Position numbers and translations under genes: made by a program. Below the pieces are notes generated by a model. It worked only from the letters and a program-made list of their open reading frames with translations, ran no database searches and was not told the origin of the DNA. A stretch of DNA of 64,000 bases from Vampirovibrio chlorellavorus (GTDB lineage: Bacteria > Cyanobacteriota > Vampirovibrionia > Vampirovibrionales > Vampirovibrionaceae), in contig NZ_QFWH01000009.1 of the NCBI RefSeq assembly GCF_003149375.1, positions 60,061-124,060 of the forward strand. Direction: 5' to 3'. Numbering within the stretch: position 1 is the first letter of the stretch; each line of letters starts with the position of its first letter. Below are positions 9,937 through 18,685 of this stretch, piece by piece.

Positions 9937-10281
9937 TCAGCGGGAGAGCTGGGTCATGCGGTTTTTCAGTGCTTCCAGCTGTTGCATCATCACCCGCTGA
10001 TCGCTGAACATCCGGCTTTGGAGATTTTGTGCCTGAGATTGGGCGTTATTCAATGCCCAAAAATGGGATAAATAATCCTGGTGTTGCCGTACCAGCGTTG
10101 CTTGAGTGGTTTTGTGAAACTCGGCCTGATCCTGCTTCAGGGTTTGCAGCGCCGTTAAAATTTGCTGCTGATTGTCTAGCATAACCTCAGCCAGCGGTTT
10201 TTCTTGTGATGAAGCATTGGGAGGCTTTGGGAGACTGGTTTGGGCGCGTGAGGGCAATAAAAAATTAAAATGACCAAACAT
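9937..10281 (-). CDS. Small coiled-coil protein, unknown
   Basis: A 114-residue, glutamine-rich protein. From about residue 35 to the end it is predicted by eye to be one helix with heptad-like spacing of hydrophobic residues, suggesting a coiled coil. The first 30 residues include a Pro/Ser-rich segment. No signal peptide or membrane segment is present. It sits between hmgA and another unknown on the same strand. Confidence 0.45.
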   Translation of the reverse strand: MFGHFNFLLPSRAQTSLPKPPNASSQEKPLAEVMLDNQQQILTALQTLKQDQAEFHKTTQATLVRQHQDYLSHFWALNNAQSQAQNLQSRMFSDQRVMMQQLEALKNRMTQLSR

Positions 10282-10452
10282 AACACTGAGAACCTTTGTG
10301 ATTGGGGTGAATGACTAAACGCAATTCATCATTTGAATTGCAACTTAAAAGCTCTCATAAACATTCTGAAGGGCCAACGGGTATATCTTCGGAAATGCCA
10401 GAATGATGGGCAAGCATTGAATCAGTGCGATGAGCAGACCCCAATCAATCTT

Positions 10453-10995
10453 TCAAAACTCCCCCAAGTGAATCGAGGTTCCCCCGGAAATATAAGGCGT
10501 GCGTTCCGTGATATTGGATTGCGGGAGGTTGAGGGTTAGCAAGGTCTGTCGAACCGATAACAGGTAATCCTGCGCCCGTTCTTTCTCCATTGGCAAAAAG
10601 GTCTCGGAAATCTTGTTCAAGCGGTGATGATCCGGTAGAAAGGCAGTAAATGTGCATTTTTCAATATAATCCACCACCAGGCGATTAAACGTTATCAGTC
10701 GATCGGCCACCTGGTGTCTCTCCTCGGGACGCAATACCCGCAAGTAATTAATGGCCATGTGAAACGCTGGCATGGCGTCATACAGGCGTCGCTTGCTTTT
10801 GGATTTATACAAGGGCAAAACAACCTCTGTGCCCAGCGATTTTAAATCGCCCAAGCGGGTATCGGCCTGAAATTGATGCGTGGCGATCCAGTTAAACCCC
10901 TTGACCACCACAGCCTGAGCGTCTTTTGGCAACTGGCTGGCCAGTTGTATGGATTCTTTTAACAGCACATCCTGATCGTAAAACCGTTGGTTCAT
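10453..10995 (-). CDS. Unknown cytoplasmic protein
   Basis: A 180-residue protein beginning MNQRFYDQDVLLKESIQLAS. The sequence is mixed charged and mainly helical, without a signal peptide, membrane segment or nucleotide-binding motif. Codon use matches neighbouring genes, so it is likely real. I do not recognise a family. It may be transcribed with the coiled-coil gene downstream, separated by about 170 bases. Confidence 0.5.
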   Translation of the reverse strand: MNQRFYDQDVLLKESIQLASQLPKDAQAVVVKGFNWIATHQFQADTRLGDLKSLGTEVVLPLYKSKSKRRLYDAMPAFHMAINYLRVLRPEERHQVADRLITFNRLVVDYIEKCTFTAFLPDHHRLNKISETFLPMEKERAQDYLLSVRQTLLTLNLPQSNITERTPYISGGTSIHLGEF

Positions 10996-11219
10996 AGTCC
11001 CCCAAACCTGTCTTATTGTCTCAATATCCTGGATTCATAAACGCCCAGTGCCACTTGATAAAAACTGACGAGATTGCCCCCATTGCCTTTTCCCCAAACA
11101 GGCGTTTCTGGAATTGATTGGTGTGAAACCCAGTTACTTCCATTAGTATAGCATCGAAAAAAAAAACGTTCAAGGGTGGAAACAGGATATGGAAACCATA
11201 TAAGGCGTGTCGATAGGCG

Positions 11220-12242
11220 CTAGAAAGACTTCACAATGGGGTTTCTCAGCAGGCCCAGCCCTGAAATTTCCAGCTCCACCATATCGCCCGGTTGGGGCCA
11301 GCGATCCAGTTCCAGTCCGCAGCCAAAGCCCACCGTACCGGAACCCAAAATGTCCCCGGGGTAAATCATTTCCTCTTTGGAGACATGCTCGATCATTTGC
11401 TCAAAGGTCCAATGGGACGTCCCTGCGTTGCCATCCGACCACACTTCCCCGTTGATGCGGGCAATCATCCGTAAATCACGCGGGTTGGGGACTTCATCCG
11501 CCGTGACCAGCCATGGCCCCACGGCCGTGGCGAAATCCTTGCCTTTGGCCGGCCCCAGGCGACACATCATCTCGTATTTTTGAATATCCCGGGCGCTGAA
11601 GTCGTTCATGATGGCGTAACCGGCAATGTACTCACTGGCTTTGTCCGCGGGGATGTTTTTGCCCGCCTTGCCGATGATGCAGGCCAGCTCCAGTTCATAA
11701 TCCAGGATGCGGGTGTAGCTGGGCCAGTGAACCGGGGCCTCATGACCAATCAGGGTGTTGGGGTTGCCCTTGTAATAAACCGGCATTTTGTACCAGGCTT
11801 CCGGGATGGGCTCGTTGCGTCGCTTAAAGCCATTGGCCGTGTGCGTCTCAAAGGACAGAAAATCCCGAAGCATACGCGGGTTGGGCACCGGGGTTTTTAA
11901 AGTGACTTCGGCCATTTCAAAGACCAATCGCTGCCCTTCAGCCCCCAGCAAGGCCTGGGCCCGATTTTGGCCTAGTAATTGCAGAAAGCGGGCTTCCACC
12001 TCACGGGCCGCCCGCATGGCGGGTTCTCCCAATTCCAGAAAGCTGCGCATATCGGGTGCAAAGTAAAAATCGGCCCAGCGCTGGGGACAGGGCTGTTGAT
12101 CCGCCTCGGTTAGCAGCCAGCAATAGGCGGCGTTCAGATCCACCAGAACCGGGGGAGCCTCGACCCCTTGTGGAAACAACACCAGCCCCAGCCGGTCAAA
12201 CTTCCCCAAAACGGTTGCCACCGCAAAGGTCGCTAGCTTCAT
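11220..12242 (-). CDS. fahA: Fumarylacetoacetate hydrolase family protein
   Basis: Probably splits fumarylacetoacetate to fumarate and acetoacetate, the last step after homogentisate dioxygenase. The 340-residue protein carries the FAH C-terminal domain. ILDYELELACIIGK and MNDFSARDIQKYE hold the acidic metal ligands, and PAKGKDFATAVGPW, GEMIYPGD-like and GSGTVGFGCGLEL segments follow. The longer N-terminal region is as in true fumarylacetoacetases. The FAH superfamily includes other C-C hydrolases, so the substrate rests on the presence of hmgA and hpd in the same window. Confidence 0.78.
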   Translation of the reverse strand: MKLATFAVATVLGKFDRLGLVLFPQGVEAPPVLVDLNAAYCWLLTEADQQPCPQRWADFYFAPDMRSFLELGEPAMRAAREVEARFLQLLGQNRAQALLGAEGQRLVFEMAEVTLKTPVPNPRMLRDFLSFETHTANGFKRRNEPIPEAWYKMPVYYKGNPNTLIGHEAPVHWPSYTRILDYELELACIIGKAGKNIPADKASEYIAGYAIMNDFSARDIQKYEMMCRLGPAKGKDFATAVGPWLVTADEVPNPRDLRMIARINGEVWSDGNAGTSHWTFEQMIEHVSKEEMIYPGDILGSGTVGFGCGLELDRWPQPGDMVELEISGLGLLRNPIVKSF

Positions 12243-12565
12243 GTTTCCACCGCCTCCAAATCGTAGAATGCTCTTTATGATGATTGAATCCGGCGGGTGC
12301 GGTCAAGCGGAGAAATAAAAGCTTTGTTTGCGGAGGAACGGATCTGTTTATATAATGGTGTCCCAGTCCATGACAGTCGGTTTGGCTGCCGGGCGACACC
12401 GAGCCCTGAATCAGGTATTCGCCTACATTTCCGTGTTTATCGACGCATTTACCACGCACTCATAAGCCTGAATTTGTTTTAGCTTTCTATAGACGTTCAG
12501 CGAAATGCCCGAACGCTGAAGTTCCCAAATTTTTCAGTCGTCACCACCCAACCGGAGTCATGACC
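12243..12565. promoter_or_regulatory. Divergent intergenic region, fahA-like / thioesterase
   Basis: About 320 bases without a gene. TATAAT at 12351-12356 on the plus strand is a consensus -10 element; the -35 side (TTTGCG near 12327) is weak. GGAG at 12554-12557 is the ribosome binding site of the thioesterase. Nothing else is clear. Confidence 0.35.
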
Positions 12566-13594
12566 ATGACCACGCCGCACCCGCCAGAAAATCCGGTTCC
12601 CCGCCATTTTATCCGTACCCCCGCCTACCCCTGGCTTCTGGATGAGGCTGGCTTTATGCGGGCCGGTCATGTGCTGAAACTGATTGACATTGTGGGCAGC
12701 GAAGCGGCCCTGCGCCATCTGAACCGGGACGGCAAACGGGGGCTGGTGGTCACTGCCTCGCTGGATCGCACCAACTTCCATCAGCCCATCCGGCTGTGGG
12801 ACATGATTCGTCTGGAAAGTCGGGTCAGCCAGGTATGGCAAAGCTCTTTGGAAGTGGAAGTGCGGGTGCAGGCGGAAAACTGGTTCACCGATGAAACCCG
12901 GGACATCGCCACGGCCTATCTGGTTTTTGTAGCCCTCAATGAAAAAACGCGGGAAAAAATCCAATTCCCCGCCTATCAGCCCAACACCCCCGAGGAATTA
13001 CAACTGGCTCAGGGAGCCGAATTGCGCAAGAAAAACCGGGCCACCGAAGGCAAAACCGCGCCGTTTATCCCCATTGAGGACAGTGACAACCCGGTGGTCA
13101 TCAGCCGCCTGATGACGCCCAACGACGCCAACGCCCAGTCCAACGTGTTTGGGGGCATTATTTTGTCGCTCATCGATGAGGCGGGCAGTCAGGTGGCCAA
13201 AAAGCAATCCTTGAACCAGCCGGTGGTGGGCGTTCGTCAGGATCGCATGAGCTTTATCTCGCCCACCTTCATTGGGGAAACCGTGGAGGCCAAGGCCGTT
13301 CTGACCAAAACCTGGAACACCTCCACGGAGGTGCAGGTGGAAGTGTTCGCCCAAAACCCCAATCAGGCGGAGCCTCGCCGGGTGGCCAGCAGTTATCTGG
13401 TCTATGTCAAGCTGGGGCCGAATGGTCGCCCGGGAGAAATGCCGCCCTGGACGCCGCAAACCCCCGCCCAAATTCAGCGGGCCGAACTGGCCGACGTGCG
13501 TCGGGAAATTCGGGAGCGGGAAGAGCAACAACAGGCCCTCAGTCTGTCCTCCGTGCAGGATGACGCTCCCCTGTCCGCTTCCAGTCAACTTTAA
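12566..13594 (+). CDS. Double-hotdog acyl-CoA thioesterase
   Basis: A 342-residue protein with two hotdog domains, the layout of acyl-CoA hydrolases of the BFIT/YciA type. Each half carries a version of the same helix motif: AGHVLKLIDIVGSEAA near residue 35 and GGIILSLIDEAGSQVAKK near residue 205. The second copy is preceded by the typical NDANAQSNVFGG. The true start is probably the second of two close ATGs (12566): GGAG at 12554-12557 is eight bases from it but only two from the first. It likely hydrolyses acyl-CoA to free acid; chain-length preference is unknown. Confidence 0.8.
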   Translation: MTTPHPPENPVPRHFIRTPAYPWLLDEAGFMRAGHVLKLIDIVGSEAALRHLNRDGKRGLVVTASLDRTNFHQPIRLWDMIRLESRVSQVWQSSLEVEVRVQAENWFTDETRDIATAYLVFVALNEKTREKIQFPAYQPNTPEELQLAQGAELRKKNRATEGKTAPFIPIEDSDNPVVISRLMTPNDANAQSNVFGGIILSLIDEAGSQVAKKQSLNQPVVGVRQDRMSFISPTFIGETVEAKAVLTKTWNTSTEVQVEVFAQNPNQAEPRRVASSYLVYVKLGPNGRPGEMPPWTPQTPAQIQRAELADVRREIREREEQQQALSLSSVQDDAPLSASSQL

Positions 13595-13650
13595 AATATC
13601 AACCCTAAAGTATTAATCTAAAGCATCGAATCGTAAAGAAAGGCCTTATT

Positions 13651-14937
13651 TTGGAACTGACCATTGAAAAACTGGTGTATGGCGGCGAAGGCCTGGCGAG
13701 AACCTCCGAGGGAGAAGTCATTTTTGTGCCCCTGAGCGCCCCCGGAGACGTGATTGAAGCCGAGCGAATGGCCGGGCGCCAAAAACCGGCCAAGGCCAGC
13801 ATCCGACAGTTACGCTCCCCCAGTGCCCATCGGGTGTCGCCCGCCTGCGATATTTTTGGTCAGTGCGGCGGCTGCCAGTGGCAGCACCTGTCTCTTGAGG
13901 CCCAACGGGACTGGAAGCAAAAAATGGTGACGGAAAGTCTGGTGCGTCTGGGTAAGCTGCCCGATGTGACCGTGGCCCAGACATTAAGCCCTGCCACCGA
14001 TGGCTGGAAAGCCCGGAATCGGGTGCAGTGGGAGTTGGTTCCAGATGCAGCCACCCAATCCTGCAAATTGGGGTACCACGCCGCGGAAAGCCATACCGTG
14101 GTGGAATTCAACCACTGTCCCATCATACCAGAGCCCTTCAATCAATTGGCCCAACGCTTGCGGGAATTGGCCCAACAAGACCCCAAAATCGCCGCCAAGC
14201 GCTATCGGGTGGAAGCCTTCATCAGCCCGGATGAAAAAATGCTGTTGGTCTTTACCGGCGAAAAGAACGGGGCCCTCTACCCTCTAGCCCAACAACTGAT
14301 GCAGGACTTCCCCGCTTTGGAAGGCGTTTGCTGGGTGGACAGCCAGCAGAAAGACGCCCATCCCAAGACCATTGCCGGGCAGCCAGCATTGCAATTTGCC
14401 CTGAGTGGCAACCAATACCGGGTTTCCGCCGGTCAGTTTTTCCAGACCAGTTACGCAGGCGCGGAAGTGCTGCTGCAAGTGCTGGATGAATGGCTCTCTC
14501 CCTCGGTGACCTCCCTTCTGGATATTTACGCCGGGGTGGGTCTGTTTTCCGTACACCGGGCCAAACGGACCCAGCGTGTGCTGGCCATTGAATCCTCCCC
14601 CGGCGCGGAAGCGGATGCCCTTGAAAATTTCGCCCTGAACGGCATTACCAATGTGGCCTGGAAAACCAGTGATGCCCGTCAGGCGCTAAGAGCCCTGAAG
14701 GAAGACTTTGAAGTGGCCATTATTGACCCTCCACGTGGCGGCTGCCAACCCGAAGTGCTGGATTGGCTGAGCGAGCATATTGAAAAGCAGTTGATTTACG
14801 TGAGCTGCAACCCCACCACCCTGGCCCGGGATCTCAAGCATCTGGTGGCGCAGGGCTGGAAAATTGATGCGGTTCAGCCGGTGGATATGTTCCCACAGAC
14901 CTATCACGTGGAAACGCTAGTGAACCTATCCCGCTGA
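13651..14937 (+). CDS. RNA (uracil-5-)-methyltransferase, RlmD/TrmA family
   Basis: Makes 5-methyluridine in rRNA or tRNA using S-adenosylmethionine. The 428-residue protein has an N-terminal TRAM-like barrel (LTIEKLVYGGEGLAR), a [4Fe-4S] cysteine cluster (PACDIFGQCGGCQWQ plus NHCPII), the SAM site LLDIYAGVGLFSVHRA, IDPPRGG, and the catalytic cysteine in YVSCNPTTLARDL. The start is a TTG at 13651 with AAAGAAAGG eight bases upstream; no ATG gives the full TRAM domain. Whether it modifies 23S U1939, U747 or tRNA U54 cannot be decided by eye. Confidence 0.88.
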   Translation: MELTIEKLVYGGEGLARTSEGEVIFVPLSAPGDVIEAERMAGRQKPAKASIRQLRSPSAHRVSPACDIFGQCGGCQWQHLSLEAQRDWKQKMVTESLVRLGKLPDVTVAQTLSPATDGWKARNRVQWELVPDAATQSCKLGYHAAESHTVVEFNHCPIIPEPFNQLAQRLRELAQQDPKIAAKRYRVEAFISPDEKMLLVFTGEKNGALYPLAQQLMQDFPALEGVCWVDSQQKDAHPKTIAGQPALQFALSGNQYRVSAGQFFQTSYAGAEVLLQVLDEWLSPSVTSLLDIYAGVGLFSVHRAKRTQRVLAIESSPGAEADALENFALNGITNVAWKTSDARQALRALKEDFEVAIIDPPRGGCQPEVLDWLSEHIEKQLIYVSCNPTTLARDLKHLVAQGWKIDAVQPVDMFPQTYHVETLVNLSR

Positions 14938-14952
14938 AATTTGTTCAGCGCC

Positions 14953-16290
14953 TCAGTCCGCTAACTCAGACAAGGTTACTGTACCGGTGGCCGGTTGGAG
15001 TCTGGCTTGCAGAAACTGCCACAATGCCCAAAAGCCCAGGGCTCCCAGTATAAACACAAATGGTATGGCCGGGTGCCGATAGCGGGTGTAATAGAGAGCA
15101 ATGGCCGGAAAGATGTAAAAGAAAAACCCGGCAAAACCCAGACAAACGCCCATGGGATACCGCACCATGAGGCAGGCCACCAACGTGAGCAGGGCCAGCA
15201 CTTGCCACACCATGCGAAAGGTCAAATTAATGGGCGTTTTATGCCAGGGGATGCGGTTCCAGTGGTAATCCTGAAAATAAAACTCATGCTCTGACACAAA
15301 ATAATACCCCAGACGCTTAAAGAACAATTGGGCATAACGCAGCGGATGGGTTTGAATCCAGCGGTTGTTATTGGCAATCAGGCGGCGATCAAAATCCACG
15401 ATATTGCGGCTGTTGGCCAGGGCATCCTGATACATCCAGCTGTTGACGTAACTCCGGGTGTAATCGCCCTTGCCGTCATCGTTATTGCCAGCCACCAGAT
15501 TAATACCCGAGGAATTATCCACCAGCACCCACTCGTGAAATTCGGCGTAATTGCGTAAAATCCAGGGGCTCAGGGTAAGAAAAAAGATGGCCACAACCTG
15601 TAAGGCCTGTCGGGGCTTCAACTGCCGATACAGCCATAAAATAACCAGCACCCCCAGAAAAAGCGGTAAGGTAATGGGACGGGTCAGGGCGGCCAAGCCC
15701 CAGAACAAACCCGTGAGCCAGCCCCAGCCCTTGTGTTTGTCAGGCTGTAACAAAAACCACACGGCCCACACCAGCAAAGTGATAAACAGCATTTCCGAGA
15801 GCAAAATGCCGCAATAGGCAATGAGCGGCGGATATACCGCCCCCGCGGCCATGGCGGTCAGGGCCACCGGCGACTTCAGGGAGGCTGGAGTAACGCGCAA
15901 CGCCAGCTGATACATGCCCATCAACAGTAAAAGTCCCAAAACCACCTGAGCGACATAGGCCGCTCGGGGGTTCGGCCCGGCAATTTTATAAACACCGGCC
16001 AGAAACAGGGGATACAGAGGCGGGCGATAAGTGGAAGCCCCGAGACTCCTGGAATCATCGCCGGTACTGAAGGAACCCTGTTCCAGCAGAGCCACGCCCC
16101 GCTGATGGAAACTGGCCATATCCGACTTCAGCGGGGTATCCACCTGGAACACAAAGTGCAGGCGAACCCACAACGCCAGGGCCAGAATCAGCCAAAATAA
16201 ACCTGTTTTGATGAAATCCTGTTTTATAACCATCGCTGACAGCCCGGAATGACCTTTACAAAGCACGCTTTTCTCCCGCCAGTTTATCAC
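14953..16290 (-). CDS. GT-C glycosyltransferase (family 39-like), membrane protein
   Basis: A 445-residue polytopic membrane protein with about ten hydrophobic segments, resembling ArnT/PMT-type glycosyltransferases that move sugars from polyprenyl-phosphate donors outside the membrane. The early loop LGASTYRPPLYPLFLAGVY is typical, and acidic residues (VDTPLKSD) near the first loop fit the catalytic position. It could start at GTG 16290 (AGGAA upstream) or at ATG 16233. It converges on the RNA methyltransferase gene. The acceptor, lipid or protein, is unknown; flagellar or pilin glycosylation is only a guess from the neighbours. Confidence 0.72.
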   Translation of the reverse strand: MINWREKSVLCKGHSGLSAMVIKQDFIKTGLFWLILALALWVRLHFVFQVDTPLKSDMASFHQRGVALLEQGSFSTGDDSRSLGASTYRPPLYPLFLAGVYKIAGPNPRAAYVAQVVLGLLLLMGMYQLALRVTPASLKSPVALTAMAAGAVYPPLIAYCGILLSEMLFITLLVWAVWFLLQPDKHKGWGWLTGLFWGLAALTRPITLPLFLGVLVILWLYRQLKPRQALQVVAIFFLTLSPWILRNYAEFHEWVLVDNSSGINLVAGNNDDGKGDYTRSYVNSWMYQDALANSRNIVDFDRRLIANNNRWIQTHPLRYAQLFFKRLGYYFVSEHEFYFQDYHWNRIPWHKTPINLTFRMVWQVLALLTLVACLMVRYPMGVCLGFAGFFFYIFPAIALYYTRYRHPAIPFVFILGALGFWALWQFLQARLQPATGTVTLSELAD

Positions 16291-16496
16291 AGGCCATTCC
16301 TGTCTTCCTGTAAAACAGGGGCTTTCGGCAAAGCCGACAATCAGCGCCCGCTAACCCGAAGGGGACCACCCTGCACAAACCACTGGCCTGAAATCAACCC
16401 TTCACCCGGCAGAATGTAAACACATCGAAACAAAACGTCAAGTTGGGGCCTGAGCCACCGATAAACAACGTATCCGGATTGATAAAGGCGTCCTGT

Positions 16497-17321
16497 ATGA
16501 AACAGGTAAGAATAAATGAACGACTGCCAGCGCATGGGAATGCCGCTGCTGAATACGCATTGGTGGGCACACTGATTTGCGTGGTCTCCCTCGGGGCCCT
16601 GCTGTCTTTCAGTGGGGCCTTTAGCGCCAGAATCTCCGATATAAAAAGCGATATGATTGCAAAAGCGGACAAAACCAGTCAGGAAAACGCCATCCGGGCA
16701 GCCCAGATGGGCTTGAATACGCCCGCAGGTTCAGGCTCGGCGTGCATTGATGCCTGGAGCGGGAATGGCTCCGGTGCCACGGCCACCACTGGGGCCAATG
16801 GAAACACCTGGGGGCTGGAGGGCAGACCGGGGGGGAGCGCTCCCACCAAAGAGAGCAACTTGACCCCGGCACAAGAAAAAATTGTGACCGCCATTGCCAA
16901 TAACGCCCACGAAGTGGCTCAATTACAGAAAATCCTGAGACAAATCGCCAAGCTCAGCCGAGGAAACCGGGAAACTTTCAGAAAGACAACCGTGGTTTAT
17001 AACGGCACGGTTTTAAGTGCCGGAAGAATCGCCGCTTGGTTAAAAGAAAACGGCTACATGTCTGCCCGGCTTCAAACGCTGGTGGACAAACTGGCAGCGA
17101 CTGGCGCGGACAAGGGCGTACTTTCGGAAGTCAACACCCTGACTGGGCAGGTGTCCTCGGATGCGGCAACCAGCAGCAACGCCGCCCAGTCCGCCTTAAC
17201 CAACGCGGGCTCCCCCACCACCGTTGTTGTTCAGACCAATCCGGTCAAAACCGACCAGAACGCCGCCGCCATTTGTGAAACTGCCGGGGGGACCGACACC
17301 GGCACCCGTTGCGGTGTTTAA
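16497..17321 (+). CDS. Large Flp-pilin-like protein with C-terminal cysteine motif
   Basis: A 274-residue protein. Its N-terminus has the class IVb (Flp) prepilin layout: a short basic leader, HG, then NAAAEYALVG and a roughly 20-residue hydrophobic helix. The processing site would be G-N, with E at +5 and Y at +6, as in Flp pilins. Flp pilins are usually 50-80 residues, whereas this one carries about 220 further residues. That tail holds a Gly/Ser/Thr-rich stretch, a helix IANNAHEVAQLQK...IAK, and the ending AAICETAGGTDTGTRC. The helix and the ending recur in the partial gene at 63079-64000. The ATG at 16497 follows AAAGG. Likely exported and surface or pilus associated; function unproven. 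Confidence 0.65.
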   Translation: MKQVRINERLPAHGNAAAEYALVGTLICVVSLGALLSFSGAFSARISDIKSDMIAKADKTSQENAIRAAQMGLNTPAGSGSACIDAWSGNGSGATATTGANGNTWGLEGRPGGSAPTKESNLTPAQEKIVTAIANNAHEVAQLQKILRQIAKLSRGNRETFRKTTVVYNGTVLSAGRIAAWLKENGYMSARLQTLVDKLAATGADKGVLSEVNTLTGQVSSDAATSSNAAQSALTNAGSPTTVVVQTNPVKTDQNAAAICETAGGTDTGTRCGV

Positions 17322-17353
17322 AAAAAGGCCAGACAGTCTACGGTTCCCCAAAC

Positions 17354-18685
17354 CTAGATGCCCGCTTTACCGACGATCGCCAGCATTTTATCCACGGTTT
17401 CGGTAAACGGGGCGTTGGACTCAATCTCCTGCTTCAGCAAGGCGTCAATTTCCCCTTTTAAAGCCACAGCCTGATCCAGCTTGGGATTGGCCCCTTGCAC
17501 ATAGGCGCCGATGTTAATCAGGTCTTCGGAGCGCTTGTACAAGGCCATTAAATCCCGGATTTTTCCGGCGGCCTCCCGATGCCCCTTCTCCGCAATGGCC
17601 GTCATCAAACGACTGACGGAGGCCAAAACGTCCACAGCCGGAAAGTGATTCTGCTGGGCCAGTTCCCGACTGAGAACAATGTGCCCGTCCAGCAGGCCCC
17701 GCACCGTGTCGGCCACCGGCTCGTTCATGTCATCCCCTTCCACCAGCACGGTGTACAAACCCGTGATGGAGCCAGTGTCCGAAGTCCCACTGCGCTCCAG
17801 CAATTTGGGCATAAAGGCGAACACGCTGGGGGTATAGCCGCGCGTGGTAGGGGGTTCTCCCACCGCTAGGCCCACTTCCCGCAAGGCCATGGCCACCCGG
17901 GTCAGGGAGTCCATCATCAGCAGTACATTCTTGCCGCTTTTGCGGAAGTATTCGGCCACCGTAGTGGCTACCAAGGCGGCCTTGATCTTCATCAGGGCCG
18001 GTTGCTCGGAGGTGGAGACCACCACCACGGAGCGTTTGCGCCCCTCCGGCCCCAGAGAGTGATCAATAAAGTCCTGAACCTCACGCCCCCGCTCCCCAAT
18101 CAGGGCAATCACGCTGAGATCCGCTTCCGTATTGCGGGCAATCATGCCCAGCGTGGTGGACTTACCCACCCCGGAACCGGCGAAGATGCCTACCCGCTGG
18201 CCTTTGCCAATGGTATTAAAGCCATCAATGGATTTGACGCCCAGCGGAATGACCTCGGTAATTTCCTTGCGCTTCAGTGGATGCGGGGCGTGGGCATGCA
18301 CGTGGAACGGCAGGTTATTGGACACCGGAAACCGATCGTCAATGGGGTTGCCCAGCCCGTCCAGCACCCGACCCAGCAGTTCTGGCCCCACGTTGACCCG
18401 AAAGGAATGACCGGTGTTAAACACCCGAGCCCCCGGCGATAAATTGCCCAGTTCCCCCAGTGGCATTAACAGGATTTTGCCCTCTTTAAAGCCCACTACC
18501 TCGGCAGGCACGGTGGGCATAAACGGATCGCCGGTCTCAATCAGGCATACATCGGCAATTTTGGCCTTGGGCCCTTTGGATTCGATCACCAGCCCAATGA
18601 CCTGATCCACCAGACCCACCTGCGGGTAGGGATCGGCTTTGTCCATCAAGTTCAGCAAAGCGTCCATATCCAGATTCAAATTCAC
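17354..18685 (-). CDS. fliI: Flagellar export ATPase FliI
   Basis: Cytoplasmic ATPase of the flagellar type III export apparatus, related to F1-ATPase beta. The 443-residue protein has Walker A GIFAGSGVGKSTTLGM, GERGREVQDFI, Walker B LLMMDSLTRVAMALREVGLA and GEPPTTRGYTPSVF. It ends the flg/fli cluster; its ATG overlaps the fliH stop by four bases, so the two are translationally coupled. No fliJ follows: the next gene points the other way. A type III secretion ATPase is excluded by the flagellar neighbours. Confidence 0.97.
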   Translation of the reverse strand: MNLNLDMDALLNLMDKADPYPQVGLVDQVIGLVIESKGPKAKIADVCLIETGDPFMPTVPAEVVGFKEGKILLMPLGELGNLSPGARVFNTGHSFRVNVGPELLGRVLDGLGNPIDDRFPVSNNLPFHVHAHAPHPLKRKEITEVIPLGVKSIDGFNTIGKGQRVGIFAGSGVGKSTTLGMIARNTEADLSVIALIGERGREVQDFIDHSLGPEGRKRSVVVVSTSEQPALMKIKAALVATTVAEYFRKSGKNVLLMMDSLTRVAMALREVGLAVGEPPTTRGYTPSVFAFMPKLLERSGTSDTGSITGLYTVLVEGDDMNEPVADTVRGLLDGHIVLSRELAQQNHFPAVDVLASVSRLMTAIAEKGHREAAGKIRDLMALYKRSEDLINIGAYVQGANPKLDQAVALKGEIDALLKQEIESNAPFTETVDKMLAIVGKAGI

